Source of the DNA: Blastococcus sp. PRF04-17
GTDB lineage: Bacteria; Actinomycetota; Actinomycetes; Mycobacteriales; Geodermatophilaceae
DNA length: 64,000 nt
Direction of reading: 5' to 3'
Assembly: GCF_023016265.1 (NCBI RefSeq)
Contig: NZ_CP095412.1
Coordinates: 1,364,001-1,428,000 of the forward strand
Shown here: positions 8,822 to 16,400 of the stretch, in pieces
Numbering within the stretch: the first letter of the stretch is position 1
How the letters are laid out: the number at the start of each line of letters is the position of its first letter
Made by a program: the position numbers and the translations under genes
Notes under the pieces: model-generated
Database searches by the model: none
What the model saw: only the letters and a program-made list of their open reading frames with translations
What the model was told of the DNA's origin: nothing

Positions 8822-9784
8822 TTATCGGATCAGTCGGAGGATCGAGGACCCCATCGACGGGGCGTCGGGGCTGTAGTCCCAGGCGTCGGACAACTCCACG
8901 AAGCGGGTGAAGTAGCCGGTGACGCAGCGGTCGCTGCCGGTGGCGCCGCAGACCTTCTTGCCGGTGGTGTACTGGCCGCCGAAGTCGTAGCCGGTGAGCG
9001 TGAACGCGGCGTAGCCGTACACGCGGTACCAGGCGTTGCTGCCGGTGCCGCCGAACTCGTCGAAGATGGGCAGCAGCACCGTCCGGCCCACGTGAGCGGC
9101 GAAGTCCGCCTGGTCGCAGCCCGAGGGCGGCGTGTTGCCGGTGGACGACGTCATCTCCTGGTCCAGCGAGCTGGTGACCTCGCAGGACCCGTCGGTGGCC
9201 AGGAAGCCGAACCCGCCGGGGACGACGTTGCCCGAAGGGCCGGTGCAGTCGGGCAGGCCCGCGGACTTGCTGAGCTTGACCACGTGCTCGGTGGTGCCGG
9301 AGGGCAGCCCGCCACCGGTCTGCGCACGGAAGGCGCACCAGGAGAAGGTCAGCGGGAGGACGGCGGTACCCCGGCTGGGGCTCCCCCAGCCGACCTCGGC
9401 CGTCGCCGAGACCGCGGTCGCGTCGTGCCCCAGGACCGGGGCGAACCAGTGCTCCTTCGGCGTGCTGCCGGTGACGGTCACGCTCAGCGGGTCGGTGCTC
9501 AGCACGGGGTACTCAGCGGTGCCCTCGCCGTTGTTGGCGGTGATGAGAGCCTGCGCGGTGGCCAGCATGTCGCCGCAGTTGCCGCGCGAGCAGTCCTGCG
9601 CGACGGCGATCGCGGCGGCGTCCGCGGCGACCTGCAGGCGCGCCTTCTCGGCGTAGAGGGCGCCGACGTCGACGGCGATGGCCGCGAAGCCGAGCACCGG
9701 CACGAGGATCAGCGCGAAGACCGCGGCGGTTGCGCCGCGCTCGTCGCCGAGCCGGCGGGACAGGCGGGAGGTCAGCCGTTGCAT
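8822..9784 (-). CDS. TadG-like pilus assembly protein
   Basis: A 320-residue protein with the N-terminal TadE/TadG-type segment (GDERGATAAVFALILVPVLG) forming one membrane helix, then a short helical stretch rich in Ala and an extracytoplasmic domain with about eight cysteines (for example CSRGNCGD, CEVTSS, CGATGSDRC), probably disulphide-bonded. TadG-like proteins are minor pilins or envelope anchors of the Tad machine. The ATG lies inside the end of the tadE gene (13-base overlap), indicating coupling. Ten bases separate its stop from cpaB. Confidence 0.82.
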   Translation of the reverse strand: MQRLTSRLSRRLGDERGATAAVFALILVPVLGFAAIAVDVGALYAEKARLQVAADAAAIAVAQDCSRGNCGDMLATAQALITANNGEGTAEYPVLSTDPLSVTVTGSTPKEHWFAPVLGHDATAVSATAEVGWGSPSRGTAVLPLTFSWCAFRAQTGGGLPSGTTEHVVKLSKSAGLPDCTGPSGNVVPGGFGFLATDGSCEVTSSLDQEMTSSTGNTPPSGCDQADFAAHVGRTVLLPIFDEFGGTGSNAWYRVYGYAAFTLTGYDFGGQYTTGKKVCGATGSDRCVTGYFTRFVELSDAWDYSPDAPSMGSSILRLIR

Positions 9785-10167
9785 CGCATGACCCCCGTCC
9801 CGTTCAGGGTCAGGCTCGAGCCGAAGAAGCCGGTGAGGTACGGCATCGGGTAGTCGATGGTCAGCCGGACGTTGGTGGTGCCGCCGCCGGTCGTGGGACA
9901 GACGTCCGGGGTGATGGTGATGTGCGCCGCGGTGACCGCCGGGTCCAGCGAGCTCGCGGCGTCCTGCACCGCGGCGATGGCCGCGCCCTGGTCGTTCTGC
10001 AGCGCCATGGCGCGGACGCCCTCGCGGGCGGCGGCCGACAGCGTGCCCTGGACCTGGAAGGCGTGGCCGAACTCGGCGATCCCCAGCACCAGCACGATCA
10101 GCAGCGGCACGATGAAGGCGAACTCCACCGCGGTCGCACCCCGTTCGTCGTCGATCCGCTCGCGCAT
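9772..10167 (-). CDS. tadE: TadE-like minor pilin/pilus assembly protein
   Basis: A 131-residue pseudopilin-like protein. The motif ERGATAVEFAFIVPLLIVLV near the N-terminus is the TadE signature, with the conserved Glu in the hydrophobic helix. TadE is processed by the prepilin peptidase in characterised systems. I chose the ATG at 10165-10167 because GGAGG lies eight bases upstream; a GTG three codons earlier lies within that ribosome site. It follows the Flp pilin gene and the hairpin at 10224-10259. A Cys pair (VCPTT...MRCNG) may form a disulphide. Confidence 0.87.
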   Translation of the reverse strand: MRERIDDERGATAVEFAFIVPLLIVLVLGIAEFGHAFQVQGTLSAAAREGVRAMALQNDQGAAIAAVQDAASSLDPAVTAAHITITPDVCPTTGGGTTNVRLTIDYPMPYLTGFFGSSLTLNGTGVMRCNG

Positions 10168-10223
10168 GCTGCTCACCTCCGTCCGGTGCTCGGTCGTGCC
10201 GTTGTCGGCCTGATGCGTACGAC

Positions 10224-10259
10224 GGCGCAGCGGTCCCCGCGGACGGGGACCGCTGCGCC
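10224..10259 (-). terminator. Perfect 15-bp hairpin after the Flp pilin gene
   Basis: Arms GGCGCAGCGGTCCCC (10224-10238) and GGGGACCGCTGCGCC (10245-10259) with a 6-base loop. It begins 13 bases past the pilin stop. No T tract follows on the minus strand, so it may be a partial terminator or an mRNA 3'-end stabiliser that raises pilin over the downstream genes. Confidence 0.7.
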
Positions 10260-10272
10260 GGCGGCGGATGGC

Positions 10273-10467
10273 TCAGAGAGCCGCGGTGATCTCCTCGAAC
10301 AGGGCCAGCAGCTGCTCGCCGAGCAGCGTCACGGCGCCGATGATCACGACGGCGATGAGACCGACCATCAGGCCGTACTCGACGGCGGTGGCGCCCTTCT
10401 CCTCGCGCTTCAGGCGGTCCTGAGCGAAGGAGACGAGCGTGACGAGGGTCGCGAAGGGGTTGAGCAT
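10273..10467 (-). CDS. flp: Flp-type major pilin
   Basis: A 64-residue Flp/Fap pilin. The prepilin cleavage region is KREEKGATAVEYGLMVG: cleavage after Gly leaves the conserved ATAVEYGLM mature N-terminus with Glu at +5 and Tyr at +6, the Flp hallmark. The hydrophobic helix VGLIAVVIIGAVTLLG packs the filament core. ATG is preceded by GGGAGC. The short leader and length match actinobacterial Flp pilins. It is transcribed after the prepilin peptidase and is followed by a strong hairpin, fitting high expression of the pilin alone. Confidence 0.92.
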   Translation of the reverse strand: MLNPFATLVTLVSFAQDRLKREEKGATAVEYGLMVGLIAVVIIGAVTLLGEQLLALFEEITAAL

Positions 10468-10653
10468 GGGGGGCTCCCTGGGGGTTCGCCGGACCGGTCC
10501 GGATCGGTTGACCCGGCCTTGCGGCTTGGGAGGCGTTGTCGGGTGCAGCTGGAGCCGGCTTGAGGCTTCTTCACCCGGACGGCCGACAGCGGCCCGTCGA
10601 ACGGGTGAACGGCAGAGACTCCCGATCACCTTCGGTGATGGCAGTCGGCACTC

Positions 10654-11304
10654 TCAGTGAAGGGAAGGTGCGCTCCAGCCCAGTGCCAGGACGGTCGCGA
10701 GCAGCATCGCCGGCCCGAACGGCAGCTGTCCCTTCAGCCCGATGCGCCGGGTGGCCAGCAGGACGAGGGCGAGGACTGCCTGGACGACGAAACTGGCCGC
10801 CGCGGCCACGAACACCGCCTGCCAGCCCACCCAGCCGAGGAACAGCCCCAGCAGGGCGGCGAGCTTGACATCGCCCATGCCCAGGCCCGAGGGCGCGATC
10901 AGCGCGAGGACGAGGAACAGCGCGAAGAGGACGACGGCGCCGAGCACTGCCCGCAGCAGCGCCGGGCCGTCCTGCTCGACGGCCGCCGCGAGCGCGAGCA
11001 GACCGGCGCCGATGCCGATGGAGGGAACCACGACGCGGTTGGGCAGCAGCCGGTGGCGGAGGTCGATCGCGGCGAGCAGCACGCCGACCGCGGCCAGGAA
11101 GAGGTAGGCCGGCAGTTCCCACGAGAGGCCGAAGCGCGCGACGGCGAGGAAGAACAGCAGCGCCGTCACCAGCTCGACGACCGGCGACGGCGCGGCGTAC
11201 CTGGCGGAGGCCGGCTCGTCCCACGGAAAGCGCCCCGCGGCGCGGTTGACGACGTACCCGACGGCCATCCCGAACGGGACGACGAGGGCGAGGAGGACCG
11301 TCAC
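10654..11304 (-). CDS. Prepilin peptidase, A24 family (TadV/CpaA type)
   Basis: A multi-pass membrane aspartic protease that trims Flp and TadE leaders. The two catalytic Asp motifs are visible: AAIDLRHRLLPN and SGLGMGDVKLAALLGL (the G-x-G-D signature). About six hydrophobic segments. I place the start at the GTG at 11302-11304, giving a hydrophobic N-terminus and 216 residues; an upstream in-frame start would add 23 arginine-rich residues unlike the family. It lacks the N-terminal cysteine-rich methyltransferase domain of PilD, as usual for Tad systems. It lies 186 bases upstream of the pilin gene. Confidence 0.85.
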   Translation of the reverse strand: MTVLLALVVPFGMAVGYVVNRAAGRFPWDEPASARYAAPSPVVELVTALLFFLAVARFGLSWELPAYLFLAAVGVLLAAIDLRHRLLPNRVVVPSIGIGAGLLALAAAVEQDGPALLRAVLGAVVLFALFLVLALIAPSGLGMGDVKLAALLGLFLGWVGWQAVFVAAAASFVVQAVLALVLLATRRIGLKGQLPFGPAMLLATVLALGWSAPSLH

Positions 11305-11412
11305 CTCGAGACGAGGGCTCGCACGACGGGCGCACTCAGGGCGGCGGGCACGGCGGACACCTTCGCACAGCAACCGCCCGCCTCGGCGGAAGCGCTGCCG
11401 AGCGTGGGAGCA

Positions 11413-11447
11413 GTGGGTCCCCGGCCCCGAGGTGACCGGGGACCCAC
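11413..11447 (-). terminator. 12-bp hairpin terminator of the secreted repeat protein gene
   Basis: Arms GTGGGTCCCCGG (11413-11424) and CCGGGGACCCAC (11436-11447) with an 11-base loop, just past the stop at 11458 on the minus strand and before the prepilin peptidase gene. Confidence 0.7.
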
Positions 11448-11457
11448 GGCGCGCCGC

Positions 11458-12308
11458 CTACTCCTGGGTCGGCATCGGGCGGAGGCGCCCGGCGTCCACG
11501 CCCTGGGTGTAGCTCAGCGTGCCCGCGCTCGAGGTCCCGGTGATCCGGCGACCGTCGAGCCAGTCGAGGGTCACGGTGGCGTCCGCGGCGCGGTTGGCGT
11601 AGAGCCGGTTCGACTGGCAGTAGGCGATCCCCTCGCCGCACCAGGTGTACTCGTGCGTGGCATCCCGGGTCACCGCGCCGGTGCCGGTGAACTGGAGCGA
11701 GACGCTGATCTCTTCCCGCTCCACCGGGATGTCCCACCAGGGCTCCCCGTCCGACGGCGGCGGCACCTCCTCGTCGCCGGGCACGTACTCGTCACCGGGC
11801 ACGTACCCGTCGCCGGGCACGTACTCGTCACCGGGCACGTACTCGCCGTCCGGCCACTCGCCGACGGGGAACTCCTCCTCCGGCCACTCGCCGTCCGGCC
11901 ACTCGCCAACCGGGTCCTCGTCCGGATCCGGGGCGGACGGCGTCTCGAGGATGAGCGTCACGTCGCGGACCGAGGCCGTGCGCAGCGAGCGGTCGAAGGA
12001 CACCTGGTCCGCGGTCAGGTAGGCCGACGCGGTGGAGTCCCACTCGCGGTAGCAGGGCTCGGGGTCGGCCTTGCAGGCCGGCTGGACCGTGATGGACAGG
12101 TGGCCCCCCACTCGTTGCGCGCGCCGAGAGTGTTCCGGGTCAGCCAGGCGGTGACGTGCCGGCCGTCGGGCAGGGTGATCTCGGCGGCGCCGTGGTAGCT
12201 GACGGCGTTCATGTGGGCCACGGGCACGGCCGGCCCGGCGGAGGCGGCCGTCGGGACGAGGACGAGAGCGGCGGCCGACAGGGCCACCGGTAGAGCGCGA
12301 CGCGACAT
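11458..12308 (-). CDS. Secreted protein with tandem EYVPGD/GEWPDG repeats, frameshifted
   Basis: The N-terminus has a clear signal peptide (MSRRALPVALSAAALVLV, cleavage near TAASA-GP) from the ATG at 12306-12308. Frame is lost at a run of six C on the plus strand (12104-12109): before it the protein reads ARNEWG, after it one frame over GHLSITVQPACKADPEPC. One extra base rejoins them to about 283 residues. The middle holds a proline/acid-rich low-complexity block: GEWPDGEWPEEEF units, then four hexapeptide copies of EYVPGD (11771-11845). The flanking parts look like beta-rich extracellular domains with two likely Cys pairs. I recognise no family. A hairpin follows the stop. Confidence 0.6.
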
Positions 12309-12542
12309 TGGGATCCCCTGTGTGTGCTGGTGCGCCGCCCGGAGGGGCGGAGTCGCGCGACGGTGCCACGCGGCCGAGGCGGGAGGACGCAACCGACACG
12401 GACAGTGGGGCGGCTGAGTCGTCAGTGTCCTGCGAGAACCGCGAGTTCCGTCGCCAGGCCTCAGATGCATCGCAGAACCGCTGGTCACGACGCCGGCGGA
12501 GGGACAAGGTGTGCGGCACACGAGTCCGTCGAGGAGGTCACC

Positions 12543-12713
12543 GTGAAGGAACTGAAGTGCCGCGATGCCGGGTTCGACTGCGACGCCGTCGTCCGCGGGG
12601 ACACGGTCGACGAGGTGATGGCGCAGGCCGGACCGCACGCCAAAGAGGTGCACGGCGTCGACGTCACGCCGGAGATGCACCGGCAACTCGCGACGCTCGT
12701 CCGCGACGCCTGA
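12543..12713 (+). CDS. DUF1059 family small protein
   Basis: A 56-residue protein matching the DUF1059 pattern: it opens with KELKCRDAGFDCDAVVRG, where the two Cys are typical, and continues with a short helical segment (EVMAQAGPHAKEVHG). The family is a widespread small protein of unknown function. The GTG at 12543 follows GAGGAGG at ideal spacing. It is a single gene, transcribed away from the secreted repeat protein and followed by the oxidoreductase gene about 117 bases on. Confidence 0.78.
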   Translation: MKELKCRDAGFDCDAVVRGDTVDEVMAQAGPHAKEVHGVDVTPEMHRQLATLVRDA

Positions 12714-12830
12714 CCGACGCTCGACCGGCGCCCGGGTCGCCCACCGAGAGGCGGCGGCAGCCGCTTCCGGGACCTCGCCCGGAGCCGACCGTTCGGCGAG
12801 GATGTGCGAGCGGTGCGCCATGATTCGGCC

Positions 12831-13901
12831 ATGGCGCACACCCACAGCGGCGGCACGGACGTCGAGGCCACGCTCGAACCGGTCCGGTTCGGCCTGGTGG
12901 GCTACGGGTTCGGCGGCCGATGGTTCCACGCCCCACTGCTCGGCGCGGCGCCGGAGTGCGCCTTCCTCGGGGTCGTGACCACGTCGTCCGAGCGACGGGC
13001 GCTGGTGGCCGGCGACCACCCCGGCGTCGCCACGTTCGCGTCCCTGGAGGAGCTGAAAGCCGCGGGCGCCGAGGCGGTGGCGATCTCCACTCCCGCCCAC
13101 ACCCACAGCGAGCTCACCGACCGCGCCCTCGAGCTCGGTCTCGGCGTGGTGTGCGACAAGCCGTTCGCCATGGACGCCGCGGCGGCCCGGCGGTCGGTCG
13201 AACTGGCCGAGCGGTCGGGTCTCCCCCTGTCGCCCTATCAGAACCGCCGCTGGGACTCCGACTTCCTGACGCTGCGCGCACTGGTGGCCGACGGCGTCCT
13301 GGGGGACCTGGTGCGGTTCGAGTCGCGGTTCGAACGTCTCGCCCCCGGGGACGGTCCGGGCGCCGCCGGCGGCGGGACGCTGCGGGACTTCGGCGCGCAC
13401 CTCGTCGACCAGGCGCTCGTCCTTCTCGGCCCCGTCGCGTCGGTCTACGCCGAGTGGCGGCTGCGCGACAACGGTCTGGACGACGACGTCTTCGTCGCGC
13501 TGACCCACCGGAGCGGCGCGCGGTCCCATCTCTGGGGCAGCTGGAGCCAGGGCGCTCCGGGTCCGAGGTTCCGCGCCACCGGCACGTCGGCCGCCTACGT
13601 CAACCGGACGCTCATGGACATCCAGGAGGACCTCCTCCTCGCCGGCCACACGCCCGCGACACTCGGCGGGGAATGGGGCACCGAGCCGGCCGAGCGGTGG
13701 GGCAAGGTCTACCGCGGCGACTCCGGCGAGACCGTGCCGACGCTCGACGGCGCATGGAGCACCTTCTATCCCGCCTTCGCCCGCGCGGTGCGCGGCCTCG
13801 GCCCGGTGCCGGTGGAGCCGAGGGCCGCCGTTGCCACCGCCGAGGTCCTCGACGCCGCGCGGCGCAGCGCCACCGAGGGCGTCGTCGTCACGCTGGGGTA
13901 G
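12831..13901 (+). CDS. Gfo/Idh/MocA family NAD(P)-dependent oxidoreductase
   Basis: A 356-residue dehydrogenase. The Rossmann motif is VRFGLVGYGFGGRWFHAPLL (GxGxxG-like), followed by the family's AISTPAHTHSELT and the EKP-type motif in the form VVCDKPFAMD with the catalytic Lys. The C-terminal half is the usual Gfo/Idh/MocA sheet domain (GGGTLRDFGAHLVDQ). These enzymes oxidise or reduce sugars and related alcohols; the substrate is not evident. I chose the ATG at 12831; an in-frame GTG at 12804 would add nine residues. It ends two bases before the converging cobU-type gene. Confidence 0.85.
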   Translation: MAHTHSGGTDVEATLEPVRFGLVGYGFGGRWFHAPLLGAAPECAFLGVVTTSSERRALVAGDHPGVATFASLEELKAAGAEAVAISTPAHTHSELTDRALELGLGVVCDKPFAMDAAAARRSVELAERSGLPLSPYQNRRWDSDFLTLRALVADGVLGDLVRFESRFERLAPGDGPGAAGGGTLRDFGAHLVDQALVLLGPVASVYAEWRLRDNGLDDDVFVALTHRSGARSHLWGSWSQGAPGPRFRATGTSAAYVNRTLMDIQEDLLLAGHTPATLGGEWGTEPAERWGKVYRGDSGETVPTLDGAWSTFYPAFARAVRGLGPVPVEPRAAVATAEVLDAARRSATEGVVVTLG

Positions 13902-13902
13902 G

Positions 13903-14445
13903 TCAGCGCAGCCGCTGCGGGAGGCCGGCCGTCACCAGCCAGACGCGGTCGGACGCCTCGGCGACGCGGGCGTTGAGCACACCCAGCTCGTCGCGGAACC
14001 GCCGTCCCGACGGGGTGGCCGGCACGATGCCCGACCCGACTTCGTTGCTGACGCCCACCACGCGCCGGCGGGACCCGCCCCAGGCGGACACCACGTCGTC
14101 GACGGCCGCGGCCAGGCGGTCGTCGGCGCCCGGCTGGTCCGTCCACACGCCCGAGTCGTCCATGACGCGAGCCAGCCAGGTGGTGAGACAGTCGACGAGC
14201 ACTGGCGGCCCGGGGCGGCTCAGCACCGCGACGAGGTCGACGGTCTCGAGCGTCCGCCACGACGACGGCCGCCGCTCGCGGTGCACAGCGATACGGGCAG
14301 CCCACTCGGCGTCGTCGTCCGGGAGCGCACCGCAGGCGACGTAGTCCACCTTCCTCGCCCGGGCCAGGAGACGCTCGGCGTAGGAGGACTTGCCCGACCG
14401 CGCACCGCCGAGCACCAGCACCCGCCGGCGACGGCGGAGGTTCAC
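13903..14445 (-). CDS. cobU: Bifunctional adenosylcobinamide kinase / adenosylcobinamide-phosphate guanylyltransferase
   Basis: A 180-residue CobU/CobP enzyme, which phosphorylates adenosylcobinamide and transfers GMP to it in late cobalamin assembly. The P-loop is VLVLGGARSGKSSYAE, followed by DCLTTWLARVM and SNEVGSGIVPATPSGRRFRD (shown in part), the conserved E-V-G-x-G-I-V-P block. GTG start overlaps the stop of the TetR-type gene (GTGA). No other cob gene is beside it in the window, so it may serve corrinoid salvage. Confidence 0.9.
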   Translation of the reverse strand: MNLRRRRRVLVLGGARSGKSSYAERLLARARKVDYVACGALPDDDAEWAARIAVHRERRPSSWRTLETVDLVAVLSRPGPPVLVDCLTTWLARVMDDSGVWTDQPGADDRLAAAVDDVVSAWGGSRRRVVGVSNEVGSGIVPATPSGRRFRDELGVLNARVAEASDRVWLVTAGLPQRLR

Positions 14446-15034
14446 GTCGCCCGCCCGTGGTCCTCGGCGCGCAGGCCGGCGACGGTGACCTCGACGAGAC
14501 GCCGGACCGCCGCCTCCGACGGCAGCGTCCCGGCGGCGCCGAGCGCATGGAGGCAGTAGGCGGCCAGCTCGCCGGGCGGGACGTCGGGACGCACCCCGCC
14601 GGAGGCGGAGGCCTCGGCGAGAAGATCCCGGAGCAGGTCGAGGAGCTGCTGCTCCGCGTCCGCGACGTGCTCCCCGCGGTGGAGGAGGACGGCGAGCTCC
14701 GGCGTGCCGTGCCGTCCACGGTGGTGCGTGATGAGCGCGTAGGCCCCGAGGACCGCCTCGAGACGGGCCATGGGCTCCCCCACCGGTTGCGCAGCTCGCT
14801 GAGATGCGCCAGGTGCCCGGCAACGTGGCGCTGGTGGCCGGCCACGAGGATCGCCTCGACGTCATGGAAGTACCTGTACAACGTGGCGCGGCCGATCCCC
14901 GCCCGCTCGGCGACCTCCGACATCGTCACCGCGAGCAGCCCCCGTTCCGACACGAGTTCCCACGCGGCATCGAGGATCGTGTCGCGCACCGTCCGCCGAT
15001 GCGTCTCGATCGTCTCGGTCCACAGCCTGGGCAC
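14442..15034 (-). CDS. TetR family transcriptional regulator, frameshifted
   Basis: The N-terminal half gives a textbook TetR helix-turn-helix: RDTILDAAWELVSERG, then MSEVAERAGIGRATLYRYF. The frame then leaves the family at a run of five C on the plus strand (14777-14781); one frame over, the ligand-binding half continues GEPMARLEAVLGAYALI and runs to the stop at 14442. Adding one base gives LRNRWGEPMARLEA and a protein of about 197 residues. Start is the GTG at 15032-15034. It diverges from the small membrane-protein pair at 15092, with a short inverted repeat between them, and is coupled to cobU. Confidence 0.78.
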
Positions 15035-15063
15035 GCGAGGAGCGTACGAGGTGCCCACGCCGT

Positions 15064-15076
15064 AGACAGGGTGTCT
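15064..15076. promoter_or_regulatory. Candidate TetR operator
   Basis: Inverted repeat AGACA-GGG-TGTCT midway between the TetR-type start (15034) and the divergent gene at 15092. The position suits autoregulation plus control of the membrane genes. Arms are short, so confidence is low. Confidence 0.35.
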
Positions 15077-15091
15077 CGATAAAGTGACGGC

Positions 15092-15307
15092 ATGGCCGAG
15101 CCTGATCGCAGTCCCACCGGCGCTCCACCCGGCATGCCGCGCTGGGTGAAGATCAGCGCCGTCGTCGCGGGGCTGCTCCTCGGGCTCTTCCTGCTCCTCA
15201 AGCTGACGGGGCTCGCCGGGGATCACGGGCCGCAGCGCCACCTGTCCGGGATGCCGGCGGGCGGCGCGGTGGCGAGCGCCGTCGCTCCGGTTCCGTCCCC
15301 GGCATGA
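15092..15307 (+). CDS. Small single-pass membrane protein
   Basis: A 71-residue protein with one strong membrane helix (VKISAVVAGLLLGLFLLLKL, residues about 19-38) and a Gly/Ala/Pro-rich C-terminal tail containing HGPQRHLSGM, possibly metal-binding through His/Met. Its stop overlaps the start of the DUF2269-like gene (ATGA), so the two are coupled. It diverges from a TetR-type regulator. No family recognised. Confidence 0.65.
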   Translation: MAEPDRSPTGAPPGMPRWVKISAVVAGLLLGLFLLLKLTGLAGDHGPQRHLSGMPAGGAVASAVAPVPSPA

Positions 15308-15825
15308 CGTTGCCACCGCGTTGGCGCAAGGCGGTGCTGACCACACACGTCGTCACGTCGGTCGGCTGGCTGGGGGCCGTCGGTGCTTACATCGCGCTGG
15401 ACCTGGTCGCGTCGCTGAGCGGGGAGGCGGACAGGGTGCGCGCGGCGCATCTGGCGATGGAGGTGACTGCCACCTCCGTCATCGTGCCGCTGGCGATCGC
15501 CTCGGTGGTCATCGGGATCATCAACGCACTGAGCACCTCGTGGGGGCTGTTCCGGCACTACTGGGTCGTGGTGAAGCTCCTGCTCACCCTCGTCGCGACG
15601 ACGGTCCTGCTGCTCGAGGTCCCGACGATCCGCATGCTCGCCGGGTCGGCGGCCGACGGCGTCGATCCGGGTGCGCTCCCTGGGACGCTGCCGCACTCCG
15701 TCGGCGGCGCGCTCGTCCTCCTGCTCATCACCGTGCTGTCGATCTACAAGCCGCGCGGCGAGACGCCGTACGGGTGGCGACGGCGACAGGGATCAGCGGG
15801 TCGATCCGCCGCCCGGACCGCGTAG
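15304..15825 (+). CDS. DUF2269-like integral membrane protein
   Basis: A 173-residue protein with four predicted membrane helices (about residues 12-35, 52-75, 86-108 and 137-155). The opening pattern, W(R)KAVLTTHVVTSVGWLGAV, resembles DUF2269/DUF2231-type small membrane proteins of unknown function, some of which are thought to bind haem or sense the membrane. Translationally coupled to the upstream 71-residue membrane protein and divergent from a TetR regulator that may control both. Confidence 0.7.
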   Translation: MTLPPRWRKAVLTTHVVTSVGWLGAVGAYIALDLVASLSGEADRVRAAHLAMEVTATSVIVPLAIASVVIGIINALSTSWGLFRHYWVVVKLLLTLVATTVLLLEVPTIRMLAGSAADGVDPGALPGTLPHSVGGALVLLLITVLSIYKPRGETPYGWRRRQGSAGRSAARTA

Positions 15826-15881
15826 GGGCCGGGCTCCGCCCGGTCCGGCCTTGGCTCGCCGGTCGGCGACCTTCGACTTGA

Positions 15882-15896
15882 ATGATTCCAGATCAT
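15882..15896. promoter_or_regulatory. Candidate FurA operator
   Basis: Perfect inverted repeat ATGAT-TCCAG-ATCAT in a locally AT-rich patch, 18 bases before the furA start. In mycobacteria and streptomycetes FurA/FurS autoregulates by binding an AT-rich site just upstream of furA-katG; the position here fits. Confidence 0.5.
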
Positions 15897-15913
15897 GCAG
15901 AAGACTCGACCGC

Positions 15914-16354
15914 GTGCCGGCGGACCTGGAATTCGAGGGCATGCTGCGCCAGGCGAACCTGCGCGTGACACGGCCCCGGACGGCCGTGCTGTCCGCAGTG
16001 CACCGGCACCCGCACGCCGACACCGAGACGATCATCGGCGTGGTACGCCAGGACCTCGCCGGGGTGTCGCACCAGGCCGTCTACGACGTGCTGCGCGCGC
16101 TGACCACCGCCGGCCTGGTCCGGCGGTTCCAGCCCGAAGGGTCGGTCGCCCGCTACGAGGCGCGGGTGGGCGACAACCACCACCACGTCGTCTGCCGCTC
16201 CTGCGGCGCCATCGCCGACGTCGACTGCGCCGTCGGCGAGGCTCCCTGCCTGACGGCCAGCGACGACAACGGCTTCGCGATCGACGAGGCCGAGGTCATC
16301 TACTGGGGTCGCTGCCCCGCCTGCTCCACGTCGCTGCCGGCGTCCTCCGCCTGA
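15914..16354 (+). CDS. furA: Fur family transcriptional regulator FurA
   Basis: A 146-residue Fur protein. The winged helix covers about residues 15-85 ([39 protein letters not shown]). The metal-sensing region [13 protein letters not shown] carries the His cluster and first zinc Cys pair; CPACS near the C-terminus is the second pair. It lies 46 bases upstream of katG, the standard actinobacterial furA-katG pair in which FurA represses katG until oxidative stress or metal change. The GTG at 15914 is used; an ATG at 15941 is an alternative. Confidence 0.92.
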   Translation: MPADLEFEGMLRQANLRVTRPRTAVLSAVHRHPHADTETIIGVVRQDLAGVSHQAVYDVLRALTTAGLVRRFQPEGSVARYEARVGDNHHHVVCRSCGAIADVDCAVGEAPCLTASDDNGFAIDEAEVIYWGRCPACSTSLPASSA

Positions 16355-16400
16355 GCGTCCCCCCGTCCCCCGACCGAACAGCAACACAGAGAGGCACACC

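Noticed and set aside
11771-11910. CRISPR-like short repeats
   Set aside because: The 18-base units are contiguous, without spacers, and encode EYVPGD in frame.
12104-12109. Phase-variable homopolymer switch in the secreted repeat protein
   Set aside because: Attractive for a surface protein, but the same kind of slip occurs in aceE, TetR and relaxase genes, so sequence error is simpler.
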